The position numbers and the translations under genes are program-made. The notes beneath the pieces were generated by a model. That model was given only the letters and a program-made list of their open reading frames with translations, was not told where the DNA came from and did no database searches. Source: JBBRLG01 sp038231495 (lineage in GTDB: Bacteria; Planctomycetota; Planctomycetia; Gemmatales; Gemmataceae). From it: a stretch of 9,482 nucleotides of DNA. Within the stretch, counting starts at the first letter, position 1. Each line of letters begins with the position of its first letter. The stretch spans positions 1 to 9,482 of the forward strand of contig JBBRLG010000277.1 in NCBI GenBank assembly GCA_038231495.1, given 5' to 3'. Below are positions 1 through 6,881 of the stretch, piece after piece.

Positions 1-56
1 CGGGCCCGGACCGCGGGGCCACAACGCGATCGGTACCCGTAGACCGGCATCAACTT

Positions 57-192
57 CCCCCCCCCCTTGCGATGGGGGGGTCGGGGGGGACAAGAACGCC
101 TCTCCCCCCTTATGAAGGGGGGGCAAGAACGCTTGAAGTACTCGGTAATGCTGTACTCTCCACCCCCCCTACCCCCCCTTCGTAAGGGGGGG
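57..192. repeat. Cluster of C-tract/G-tract hairpins
   Basis: Three inverted repeats built from C runs and G runs lie in the gene-free left end. The first pairs C runs at 57-66 with G at 74-80, and another G run follows at 83-89. The second is a perfect 8-bp stem (104-111 with 115-122) with loop ATG. The third is a perfect 9-bp stem (172-180 with 184-192) with loop CGT. A 9-base direct repeat, CAAGAACGC, occurs at 91-99 and 124-132, and GTACTC occurs at 138-143 and 153-158. The last stem lies 33 bases beyond the stop of the minus-strand gene and could end its transcripts, but no U-tract follows it. The rest of 1-224 shows nothing I can identify. Confidence 0.75.
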
Positions 193-224
193 AGTGAGCG
201 GATATCTCGAGCGCAGTAAGGCAA

Positions 225-662
225 TTAGCCGGTGAACAGGGCCGTCACGTACGTTACCAACGCCCGGATGCCGACGATCTCGTTGAAGCCGAGGTAGTCG
301 ATCGCACCGAAGACGCAGGCCACGTCAACCGCGCCGAACGTGTAGGGCAGCTTGCGGCCCTTCCAGCTCTGCAAGTGGCCGACGAAACGGCCATACTTCT
401 CCGAAAAGATCTGCCAGGCGGCGTACTTGGTTTCAACGCGGTCGCGCTTCTGGGCGAGCAAACCGAGCAGGTACTGCCGCTTTGCCGTCAGGACCGGGTC
501 GGTGCGGCTGCTGTTGCCGTCCTTGTAGCCGGACTGCTTCACGAGGGCGTCGGCCTCCTTGGCGACGCGGGCGTACTTCTTTTCCAAAGCCTTGACGCGC
601 CGCCCGATCAGGAACTTGGCCACGCCGAGAACGAAGAGGAGCGCGGAATACATGAGGATCAT
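225..662 (-). CDS. Small membrane protein of unknown function
   Basis: This encodes 145 residues that I do not recognise. Residues 1-20 form a hydrophobic segment (MILMYSALLF onwards) that looks like a membrane anchor. A basic, heptad-like helical stretch follows (about 21-45), then a polar region rich in Lys, Arg, Gln and Tyr (55-104). The C-terminal 40 residues are hydrophobic again, with two short candidate segments at about 105-126 and 129-145. A two- or three-pass membrane protein with a cytoplasmic helical middle is plausible. The start is supported by a purine-rich AGGAAGGG about six bases upstream; Met4 is an alternative. No neighbour shares its strand, so context says nothing about function. 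It is probably a lineage-specific hypothetical protein. Confidence 0.7.
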   Translation of the reverse strand: MILMYSALLFVLGVAKFLIGRRVKALEKKYARVAKEADALVKQSGYKDGNSSRTDPVLTAKRQYLLGLLAQKRDRVETKYAAWQIFSEKYGRFVGHLQSWKGRKLPYTFGAVDVACVFGAIDYLGFNEIVGIRALVTYVTALFTG

Positions 663-895
663 GGGAACCCTTCCTGGTGTTTGCGCAACCCGAACCGGCG
701 GAACGTTCGTGCGTCCGGCTGCGGTCGTTGCAGGGGTTTACCGGCGAGCCGCCGGCAGGCCAAAGCGTCGCGACTGTGCTTTAGTAGAGCGTGCGACCGG
801 ACGGAAGGTTCACGCCGGAAATGACGGGAAATGCGCCTGGTAGGTTCAGGAGCAAAAGGCTGAGTGCGCCAAGAGTGGTAGATGCCTTCTCACCT

Positions 896-904
896 TGGTA
901 AAAT
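896..904 (+). promoter_or_regulatory. Candidate extended -10 promoter for the PCD-kdsA operon
   Basis: TGG followed by TAAAAT (899-904) matches an extended -10 element, with five of six bases agreeing with TATAAT. There is no good -35 hexamer at the right distance, which extended -10 promoters can tolerate. Transcription would start near 911, leaving a leader of about 40 bases before the ATG at 951. The rest of 663-950 shows no gene. Confidence 0.35.
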
Positions 905-950
905 ACCCCACAACGAACCGTCGCCAGGCCAGCGCACTGGGAGATGCATC

Positions 951-1310
951 ATGAGTACCGCGACAACCGATCTCGCCCGGAAACATTGCAAACCCTGCGA
1001 AGGCGGCGTCCCGCGATTGGACGCCGGGCAGGTCAATGAATTGCTCGAGGCGCTGCCGCAGTGGCGCGCGACCGCGGACGGCAAAGGCATCCGCCGGGAA
1101 TGGAAGGTCAAGGACTTCGCGACCGCTCTTGACTTCTTCGACCGCGTCGGTCAGGTTGCGAATGCCGAAGACCACCACCCCGACTTGCATTTGACGGGGT
1201 ATCGCAACGTCGCCCTCGAACTGTCCACGCACGCCATCGGCGCGCTGTCGGAGAACGATTTCATCCTGGCGGCGAAGATCGACCTGTTGCCGGTGCAGTT
1301 GAAGGGGTAG
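951..1310 (+). CDS. Pterin-4a-carbinolamine dehydratase (PCD/DCoH family)
   Basis: The enzyme dehydrates 4a-hydroxytetrahydrobiopterin and so recycles the pterin cofactor of aromatic amino acid hydroxylases; in bacteria without such hydroxylases its role is less clear. The 119-residue product carries the family signature EDHHPDLHL with the His pair at 75-76. The third active-site His is in LSTH (His94), and the typical ending ALSENDFILAAKID follows. The N-terminal CKPCEGG (Cys13, Cys16) is usual for a common bacterial subtype. The ATG at 951 was chosen because GGGAG lies seven bases upstream; the frame is open back to 882, but those extra residues do not resemble the family. kdsA begins 39 bases after the stop on the same strand, suggesting co-transcription. 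Confidence 0.92.
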   Translation: MSTATTDLARKHCKPCEGGVPRLDAGQVNELLEALPQWRATADGKGIRREWKVKDFATALDFFDRVGQVANAEDHHPDLHLTGYRNVALELSTHAIGALSENDFILAAKIDLLPVQLKG

Positions 1311-1349
1311 CGCAAAGCCGCCAGCGGCCAATACCAGGGAGGGTGCGAC

Positions 1350-2258
1350 GTGGAAACGACAAAAGAGCCAGTGCAGATCGGTAATGTCGCTTGTGGACGC
1401 GGGCGGCCGTTGCTCTGGATTTTAGGGCCTTGCGTCATCGAGGCGCACGACGCGACGCTGTGGCTCGCCGAGCGGATCGCCGAATTGGGGCAACGGTACC
1501 AATTGCCGGTCGTGTTCAAGGCGTCGTTCGACAAGGCCAACCGCAGCTCCGGCAAATCGTTCCGCGGGCCGGGCATGAAAGACGGCCTGAAGACACTCGC
1601 CGCCGTCAAGCAAAAGACGGGGCTAGCCCTGACCACCGACATCCACGACATTCATCAGGTCGGCCCCGTCGCGGACGTGTGCGACTTGTTGCAGGTACCG
1701 GCGTTCCTGGCCCGGCAGACGGACCTCATCGAGGCGGCGGGGCGCAGCGGCGCGGCGGTCAACGTCAAAAAGGGCCAGTTCATGGCGCCGTGGGACATGC
1801 GCCACGTCGCCGCCAAGATGGCCGAGGTCGGCAACAAGCGCCTGTTGCTGACCGAGCGCGGCACCACGTTCGGCTACGGCCAACTCGTCAACGACATGCG
1901 GGCCATTCCCTGGATGCAGGATTTGGGCTGCCCGGTGATCTTTGACGCCACTCACAGCGTACAGATGCCAGGCGGCGGCGCGGGGCCGAACGCCGGGCCG
2001 GCCAAGGATGCGGGCAACGCCAAGGTCGCGGGGCCGTTGTCCAGCAGCGGCGGCGACCGGCGCATGATTCCGTACCTGGCGCGTGCCGCCGTGGCCGCCG
2101 GGTGTGACGGCCTTTTTCTCGAAACGCACCCGCGGCCCGAAGAAGCCCTCAGCGACGGCCCTAACATGGTCGTCCTCGACCAGCTGCCGGCCTTGATCGA
2201 ATGCTGTTTGCGCCTGCGGCAAGCGCTGGAGGCGACGGGGCCGACCAGTACCTGTTAA
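1350..2258 (+). CDS. kdsA: 3-deoxy-8-phosphooctulonate synthase, metal-dependent type
   Basis: KdsA condenses phosphoenolpyruvate with arabinose 5-phosphate to give KDO-8-phosphate, the precursor of the KDO sugar of LPS; it is a cytoplasmic TIM barrel. The 302-residue product shows GPCVIE near the N-terminus, KANRSS (62-67), FDATHSVQ (198-205), SGGDRR and LFLETHPRPEEALSDGPN. Metal ligands are readable as Cys28, His202, Glu258 and Asp269. Their spacing equals that of Aquifex aeolicus KdsA (Cys11, His185, Glu222, Asp233, from memory) except for 19 extra residues between His and Glu. Cys28, where the E. coli enzyme has Asn, marks the metal-dependent class. The start is GTG with AGGGAGGG six bases upstream. 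The downstream gene begins 28 bases after the stop. Confidence 0.95.
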   Translation: METTKEPVQIGNVACGRGRPLLWILGPCVIEAHDATLWLAERIAELGQRYQLPVVFKASFDKANRSSGKSFRGPGMKDGLKTLAAVKQKTGLALTTDIHDIHQVGPVADVCDLLQVPAFLARQTDLIEAAGRSGAAVNVKKGQFMAPWDMRHVAAKMAEVGNKRLLLTERGTTFGYGQLVNDMRAIPWMQDLGCPVIFDATHSVQMPGGGAGPNAGPAKDAGNAKVAGPLSSSGGDRRMIPYLARAAVAAGCDGLFLETHPRPEEALSDGPNMVVLDQLPALIECCLRLRQALEATGPTSTC

Positions 2259-2286
2259 TCGCACGCTATTACCCCGGGAACTCTTC

Positions 2287-4413
2287 ATGAGTAGTCGCGA
2301 CGAGCCGCGGGCCTCCTTGGTCGAAAACGTCGTCGCCGGCCGCGGCAATTACCGGCTGATCCTCGCCGGAGTTTTCTGCGTCGCGGTGCTGGGCCTGGTG
2401 CCGGTTTTGGTCGTGCTGTTGCGCAGCACGCCGCCGCCCGCCACCCGCCTCGAACACGACGACGCGGACGACGGGCTGACCGCGGTCGTCGACGACTGGG
2501 CGAAGGAAACCGACCTCGTCACGTTGAAAAATGGCATCCAGCGGTTGAATTCGCATTACAACCAGGTTGGCAACACGCGGCCGCCTACCCTGACGGCCGA
2601 ACAGCGCGAGCGGCTTCAGAAGGCCCTGACCCCGGACAAAAAGGAACTAAGCGAGGAAGAAAAAAGGGAGTTGGCCGAAGAACTGGCCGAGATCGACGCC
2701 AGCAACTTCACGGCTCTCGACGCCCACTACCTCGACGAATGTTTCCTGCTGCGCGACGCCGCCAAGGCGCTCCAGGCCGACGTGACCAGCGCGGCCGTCG
2801 CGGACCCGGCACTCCGCCTGACGCCGTTGGAGCAGGCCACCGCGGCGTTCGCCTGGGTGGTGCGCCAGGTGCGCCTGGAACAGGCGTCGGCGGTGCCCAT
2901 GCCGCCGCAGTTCATCCTGCGCCACGGGCAAGGGACCGCGCTGGTACGCGCGCTCATTTTCCTCGACCTGTTGCGCCAACTCAACACCGACAACGACAAG
3001 GCGCCACTGTTCGGCTGCCTGGTAGTCGAACCCGGCGAGTCGGCGGCGCAAGACCGTCTTTGGGCCGTCGGCGTCGTGATCGGCACTAGCGTTTACCTGT
3101 TCGACCCGCGCCTGGGTTTGCCTATTCCGGGGCCGGGGGGTAAGGGCGTCGCGACGCTGGCGGAAGCGATCCGGGAGCCGGGCGTCCTCGGCCAGTTGTT
3201 GACCGTCAATGAAAAGAATGAAAAGGTTCCCTACGACGTGAAAGGCGAGCAGGCGCGGGCCAGCGATGTATTCCTTTACTGCACGCTGTCCGCGCTGGCA
3301 CCGCGCATGGGCTTCTTACAAAAAGAGGTGCTCGCCCCGCGCGTCCGCGTCAACCTGGGCGCGGACCTTGGCCGCGAAGAAGTCGCCGCCCAGGCCGCGG
3401 TCGCTGCGGCCGGATCGAAGGCCAAAGTACGGCCGCACCCGCTGGGGGGCCGGCTGTTGCGCACGTTCCTGCCGGGGGAAGAGGGCGGGGCGGACCGCAA
3501 GCCGTTCGGAATGGGGCTTAACCAGTGGCCGGGTTTCGCCGAGCAAGGGAACACCACGCAAGTAACGATGTTCCGCAAGCGTTACTTCGAGTTCGCCCTG
3601 GTGCCGTGGCAGGGGCTGCCCGATCAGTTCCGCATATTCCCCTACAACGCCGGCCTGGGCAGCTTCATTCGGGAACAGTACGCCCAACCGTTCCGGCAAT
3701 CCGTGCTGGAACCCAGGGGGTCGCGGGATCTGATCTTGCGCGGCCAGTATCCCCAGGTGGTTCACGACCTGATGGAGGAGCGCGACACCTACGGCGAAAG
3801 ATACCGCCAATGGCAGAAAGCAGTGCAAGCCGCTGATGGCGAGGCCGCCTTCAACCAGCGGGTGTTAAAGTGGTTGGACGAACAGGCGGTGCCTGCTGCG
3901 GCGGAAATGGAGAAAAAAAAAGCGGAAGGCCCGTCGGCGGCAGCGGACGCGGCCGCACGCAACGTCATGAAGGTCTGGACCGGCGGCGTCGATGCCAACC
4001 TGCTGCTCAACGGCGCGATCGCCGCACAGCGCCGCGCCCAGGTGACCTACCTGCTGGCACTGGCAAAGCAGGAGCGTGCCGAACAACTCCAGCTGCGGGT
4101 CGATGCGACCGCGCGCCTGTCCGGCAAAGCGCCATCGAAGGAGGAAGCGGCCCGCGCGCAAACCGCGTGGCGCAGCGCGGAGGAGTGGTGGCGGCACTAC
4201 GCCGACGAGTACCCCCGCGGCGGCGCGGCGACCGCGATCCGCCGGCCGCGCGGTCGCTGCCAGCTGATGCTCGGCGACTGGCGGGCGGCGGTTGCGACGT
4301 GGGAAGACGTGTCGCAGGACAGCTACCACGTCTTGCCGGCTTCGGAAAAGATTGGCAACCTTTATTTGGCGCAGCAACTCCGCAAGCAACACGCGGCGGA
4401 CGGCAAACCGTGA
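2287..4413 (+). CDS. Membrane-anchored protein with degenerate transglutaminase-like core
   Basis: The product is 708 residues. After a short polar N-terminus one strong membrane helix spans about 23-46, so most of the protein should lie outside the cytoplasmic membrane. A charged helical stretch (about 105-140, rich in Glu and Lys) precedes a region at about 180-295 that reads like a transglutaminase-like fold: RHGQGTALVRALIFLDLLRQL, then LWAVGVVIGTSVYLFDPRLG. The positions of the catalytic Cys and His appear replaced, and only the Asp of LFDP is kept. The C-terminal third is helical and charged, with a tract EKKKAEGP coded partly by nine A in a row (3913-3921). The last 80 residues look repeat-like, TPR-style. 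The start ATG has only a weak GGGAA upstream. It lies 28 bases after kdsA and probably shares its transcript. Function unknown. Confidence 0.82.
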   Translation: MSSRDEPRASLVENVVAGRGNYRLILAGVFCVAVLGLVPVLVVLLRSTPPPATRLEHDDADDGLTAVVDDWAKETDLVTLKNGIQRLNSHYNQVGNTRPPTLTAEQRERLQKALTPDKKELSEEEKRELAEELAEIDASNFTALDAHYLDECFLLRDAAKALQADVTSAAVADPALRLTPLEQATAAFAWVVRQVRLEQASAVPMPPQFILRHGQGTALVRALIFLDLLRQLNTDNDKAPLFGCLVVEPGESAAQDRLWAVGVVIGTSVYLFDPRLGLPIPGPGGKGVATLAEAIREPGVLGQLLTVNEKNEKVPYDVKGEQARASDVFLYCTLSALAPRMGFLQKEVLAPRVRVNLGADLGREEVAAQAAVAAAGSKAKVRPHPLGGRLLRTFLPGEEGGADRKPFGMGLNQWPGFAEQGNTTQVTMFRKRYFEFALVPWQGLPDQFRIFPYNAGLGSFIREQYAQPFRQSVLEPRGSRDLILRGQYPQVVHDLMEERDTYGERYRQWQKAVQAADGEAAFNQRVLKWLDEQAVPAAAEMEKKKAEGPSAAADAAARNVMKVWTGGVDANLLLNGAIAAQRRAQVTYLLALAKQERAEQLQLRVDATARLSGKAPSKEEAARAQTAWRSAEEWWRHYADEYPRGGAATAIRRPRGRCQLMLGDWRAAVATWEDVSQDSYHVLPASEKIGNLYLAQQLRKQHAADGKP

Positions 4414-4448
4414 AGCGGCGCTGTAAAAGACAGTTCAATTTTGCGCTG

Positions 4449-4871
4449 TTACGCCGGGTGAATTTGTTCGTGCAACCGCGCCAATTGGCGTTCCATCTGC
4501 CGGATTTGAAACTGCACGCTCCAACAAACCTGTTCGACCTTTGGCAAGCGGGCCTGGGCCGCACCAAGTTCCTGGCGGAGTCGATCGAGTTGCATCGCGA
4601 ACGTCCACGCCTGGTCGCCCTGCCCGGAAGTCAGACAGGACTGGATGTGGCCCGTCAAAACCGCTGCCGCGTTCTGGTTTTCGCCGATCTGGCGCAGGAG
4701 GGCGGTTTGTTCGGCCTTTGCCTTCTGCAACGCCTCGTGGCGTTTGGCCAGTTCGTCGCTCAGAATGGCCGCTCGCTCGCGTTGCGCCTCTTTCGCGTTC
4801 GGCATCCAGAGAGCCTGGCCGGCGCGCACGATGCGCAATTCAACGTTTTGTACGATTTTTTCCAACTCCAT
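4449..4871 (-). CDS. Short coiled-coil protein, function unknown
   Basis: The 140-residue product begins MELEKIVQNVELRIVRAGQALW and is almost entirely helical. It is rich in Ala, Gln, Leu, Glu and Arg with heptad-like spacing, and a short break around SGQGDQ suggests two antiparallel coils. There is no signal peptide, membrane segment or motif I can name. The reading frame stays open upstream to 5159, but those residues are low-quality and overlap dapA. The ATG at 4871 has GAGGT about seven bases upstream on its strand and is the best start. It converges on the preceding operon with 35 bases between stops and diverges from dapA. A structural or adaptor role is possible, but nothing in the sequence proves one. 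Confidence 0.72.
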   Translation of the reverse strand: MELEKIVQNVELRIVRAGQALWMPNAKEAQRERAAILSDELAKRHEALQKAKAEQTALLRQIGENQNAAAVLTGHIQSCLTSGQGDQAWTFAMQLDRLRQELGAAQARLPKVEQVCWSVQFQIRQMERQLARLHEQIHPA

Positions 4872-4938
4872 CGCTCGTACCTCACTGCCCAGGCGGCAGG
4901 CCGTTTCCGGTTCGAGACTGCGCGAACGCTCTGCCTCA

Positions 4939-4967
4939 ACTATATTCGTTCGCGGAGGCCGTGTCTT
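4939..4967 (-). promoter_or_regulatory. Candidate sigma70-type promoter for the coiled-coil gene
   Basis: Read on the minus strand, AAGACA (plus 4962-4967) is followed after exactly 17 bases by TATAGT (plus 4939-4944). These match four and five of six consensus bases. Transcription would start near 4932, giving a leader of about 60 bases. No equally good promoter for dapA was found in the shared 223-base gap. Confidence 0.4.
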
Positions 4968-5094
4968 GAGCAGTTTCGGCGACAAAAACAATTGGTGGGG
5001 GTCGCGCAACCTTGCGTGCGCCGCGGGTTGGCGGTAGTTTGGTGGCACAGCATTCCGGCCGCGGCCGCGCCGGCAAGTCAATCCCGGAGAGTGC

Positions 5095-5988
5095 ATGAAC
5101 AGGACCAAGGGCGAACTGTTTGCGGGCGTCACCGTGGCGCTCGTCACGCCTTTTAGCAAGGGCGAGATCGACTACGCCGCCCTGCGGCGGCTGGTGGACT
5201 GGCACGTCGAACAGGGCACCGACTGCCTGGCCCCCGTCGGCACCACCGGCGAGTCGCCGACGCTCGACCATGAGGAACACGAGCGCGTCATCGCCGCCGT
5301 CGTCGAGCAGGCCGCCGGCCGCATCAAGGTCATGCCCGGCACCGGCTCCAACAGCACGCGCGAGGCGATTCGCCTCACCAAGTTCGCGCACCGCACCGGG
5401 GCCGACGGCGCGCTCATGGTCGGCCCGTACTACAACAAGCCGACGCAAGAAGGCTATTACCGCCATTTCGCCGCCGTCGCCGAGGCCGTGCCGCTGCCGG
5501 TCGTGCTCTACAACATCCCCGGCCGCACCGCCTCCAACATGCTGCCCGAAACCATCGCGAAGCTGGCGGAGTTGCCGACCATCGTCGCCGTCAAGGAAGC
5601 GACCGGCTCCCTCGACCAGGCGTCGCACATCGCGTCGTTGTGTGACATCACCATCCTCAGCGGCGACGACAGCATGACGCTGCCGTTGATGAGCATAGGC
5701 GGTCGCGGCGTGGTGTCGGTCGTGGGCAACATCGTGCCGCGCGACTTGAAAGCCCTCGTCGCCGCCTACAACGCCGGCAACACCGCCGAGGCGCTGAAGT
5801 GGCACCGCAAACTTTTCACGCTGTGCCGCGACCTGCTCGGCATCGCAACCAATCCCATCCCCCTCAAGGCCGCCATGAAATTGCTCGGCCGCGATTCCGG
5901 CGAACTGCGTTTGCCGATGTGCGCGCTCGACGCCGCCGGCGAGGCGCGCATCGCGCAGACCCTCAAGTCCTACGGTTTATTGAAGTGA
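5095..5988 (+). CDS. dapA: 4-hydroxy-tetrahydrodipicolinate synthase
   Basis: DapA condenses pyruvate with aspartate semialdehyde through a lysine Schiff base. This is the first committed step toward diaminopimelate and lysine, so it serves peptidoglycan and protein synthesis in the cytoplasm. The 297-residue product is standard length. All signature residues are present at a constant offset of six from E. coli DapA: Thr50-Thr51 in GTTGES, Tyr113 in PYYNKP, Tyr139 and Arg144 in LYNIPGRT, and the Schiff-base Lys167 in VAVKEA. The ATG at 5095 follows GGAGA by about five bases. It stands as a single gene, divergent from the coiled-coil gene, with a weak hairpin after its stop. Related (beta/alpha)8 lyases such as NanA share the fold, but the full motif set favours DapA. 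Confidence 0.95.
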   Translation: MNRTKGELFAGVTVALVTPFSKGEIDYAALRRLVDWHVEQGTDCLAPVGTTGESPTLDHEEHERVIAAVVEQAAGRIKVMPGTGSNSTREAIRLTKFAHRTGADGALMVGPYYNKPTQEGYYRHFAAVAEAVPLPVVLYNIPGRTASNMLPETIAKLAELPTIVAVKEATGSLDQASHIASLCDITILSGDDSMTLPLMSIGGRGVVSVVGNIVPRDLKALVAAYNAGNTAEALKWHRKLFTLCRDLLGIATNPIPLKAAMKLLGRDSGELRLPMCALDAAGEARIAQTLKSYGLLK

Positions 5989-5989
5989 A

Positions 5990-6024
5990 CCCCGCCACTT
6001 TCCCTAATTTCGGGGATTTTGTTT
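5990..6024 (+). terminator. Weak intrinsic terminator candidate after dapA
   Basis: CCCCG (5990-5994) can pair with CGGGG (6011-6015), and the stem is followed by ATTTTGTTT. The loop of 16 bases is long and the stem short, so the call rests mainly on the position just after the dapA stop and the T-rich tail. Confidence 0.35.
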
Positions 6025-6050
6025 GACGGGTGAAGATACCCTGATATGCT
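6023..6050 (+). promoter_or_regulatory. Sigma70-like promoter upstream of the ArsR-type regulator
   Basis: TTGACG (6023-6028) is followed after 16 bases by TATGCT (6045-6050), matching five and four consensus bases. Transcription would begin near 6057 and run through a leader of about 285 bases before the regulator. The -35 overlaps the T-rich tail of the dapA terminator candidate. Confidence 0.5.
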
Positions 6051-6056
6051 ACTACC

Positions 6057-6341
6057 TAACTCGTAAAAACGCGGCGTGAAGGAGGTCCGCAGGGGCTGCA
6101 TCCGGGTCGAGCGCAGCGACCCCCGCCGCCCCTGGCTCTCGCTCCCGTTCCGCCCGTAGACCCGTGGGAATTGAGGTGTGGCCCGCAAGCGGCCGGCGCG
6201 TTCGCCGCCGCGATCCCGTCCGAAGCTTACTCGATCCCGTCACCCACCGCCGGGCCTTGTCCCCAGCGCGACACACCCGCGCCGGGGCCAGCGCCGAATC
6301 AGGCCGCGCGCGGTTGGACGGGTCCAAGGGGAGATGATCCT
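6057..6341 (+). other. Long leader with orphan Shine-Dalgarno, no clear gene
   Basis: This GC-rich stretch sits between the promoter candidate and the regulator. It contains AAGGAGGT at 6079-6086, a perfect eight-base match to the 16S anti-Shine-Dalgarno sequence, but no ATG, GTG or TTG at a proper distance after it. The nearest in-frame candidate is a CTG at 6096, nine bases on. That frame stays open into the regulator gene and would add a Pro/Ala/Gly-rich extension. A 27-codon GTG frame (6076-6159) overlaps the site itself. I see no RNA gene or riboswitch that I can name. Confidence 0.4.
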
Positions 6342-6749
6342 TTGCCAATCCAGACGCCGACCGCGCGCCCACGCCAAACCAAGGCCAGCCTACCGGTCGG
6401 GCCCGCGATCAAGGTTTCCGACGAAGTCCTTCACCGCATGAAGGACGTGTTCAAAATGCTGGCGGACGAACACCGCCTGAAGATCGTCCTGGCCCTCGCC
6501 CAGGACGGCGAATTGAACGTGACGGCCCTGTGCCGACTGGTGCGCCAGTCGCAGCCGGCCGTCAGCCATCACCTGACGCTCATGCGCATGGTCGGCCTCG
6601 TGAGCTTCCGCCGCGACGGCAAACACAACTACTATTACCTGGCCTCGTCCCACGTCCGCGACCTGCTGGAGGAGTTCTTCTCGGATTCCGGCAACGGACA
6701 GAAGGTGCTACACTTTGAGGAGTTCGCGCTGACGTATAAGCGGCGCTGA
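6342..6749 (+). CDS. ArsR-family winged-helix transcriptional regulator
   Basis: The 135-residue product has the core of an ArsR/SmtB-type repressor: FKMLADEHRLKIVLAL (about 37-52), then a helix-turn-helix VTALCRLVRQSQPAVSHHLTLMR split by the turn near residue 70, then a beta-wing VSFRRDGKHNYYYLA (about 87-101). Such proteins bind operator DNA as dimers and are released by a ligand. The classical metal motif ELCVCDL is absent; only one Cys (64) lies in that helix, so metal sensing of the ArsR kind is unlikely. The start was set at TTG 6342 because AAGGGGAG lies eight bases upstream; the frame is open much further back, but that part is low-complexity. It lies just before nagA and may regulate it. 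Confidence 0.85.
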   Translation: MPIQTPTARPRQTKASLPVGPAIKVSDEVLHRMKDVFKMLADEHRLKIVLALAQDGELNVTALCRLVRQSQPAVSHHLTLMRMVGLVSFRRDGKHNYYYLASSHVRDLLEEFFSDSGNGQKVLHFEEFALTYKRR

Positions 6750-6777
6750 TCGCGGCTCTGACCGTCGCGGCTCTAAC
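6750..6777. repeat. Short tandem repeat after the regulator gene
   Basis: TCGCGGCTCTGAC (6750-6762) and TCGCGGCTCTAAC (6765-6777) differ at one base and repeat with a 15-base period directly after the regulator stop. They could be an operator-like direct repeat or a chance duplication. Confidence 0.45.
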
Positions 6778-6819
6778 GGGCGCGGCCCCGGGGTGTGAGT
6801 GTACCACTACTCACCGCGG

Positions 6820-6848
6820 TTGCGTGCAGGGTCCGTTGCCCTCATAAT
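6820..6848 (+). promoter_or_regulatory. Candidate promoter for nagA
   Basis: TTGCGT (6820-6825) is followed after 17 bases by CATAAT (6843-6848), a five-of-six -10. Transcription would begin near 6855, downstream of the GTG that opens the longest nagA frame at 6795, so the real start is probably later. Confidence 0.35.
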
Positions 6849-6881
6849 CAACCATACGGCTGCTGGGACTCTTACCGGGGA

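Noticed and set aside
1623..2348. 241-residue minus-strand frame opposite kdsA
   Set aside because: It is antisense to a gene with complete catalytic motifs and has no start or motif support.
4414..4448. Possible bidirectional terminator between convergent genes
   Set aside because: The GCGCTGT copies here are direct, not inverted, and no stable stem with a T-tract is visible.
3870..5156. 428-codon plus-strand frame that could be reached by slippage at the nine-A run (3913-3921) in the 708-residue gene
   Set aside because: The frame is Arg-rich, runs through the opposite-strand coiled-coil gene and into dapA, and shows no motif. The A run fits an ordinary Glu-Lys-Lys-Lys tract. Slippage remains formally possible but unsupported.
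4936..5805. 289-residue minus-strand frame opposite dapA
   Set aside because: It is a shadow of dapA codon bias with low-complexity composition.
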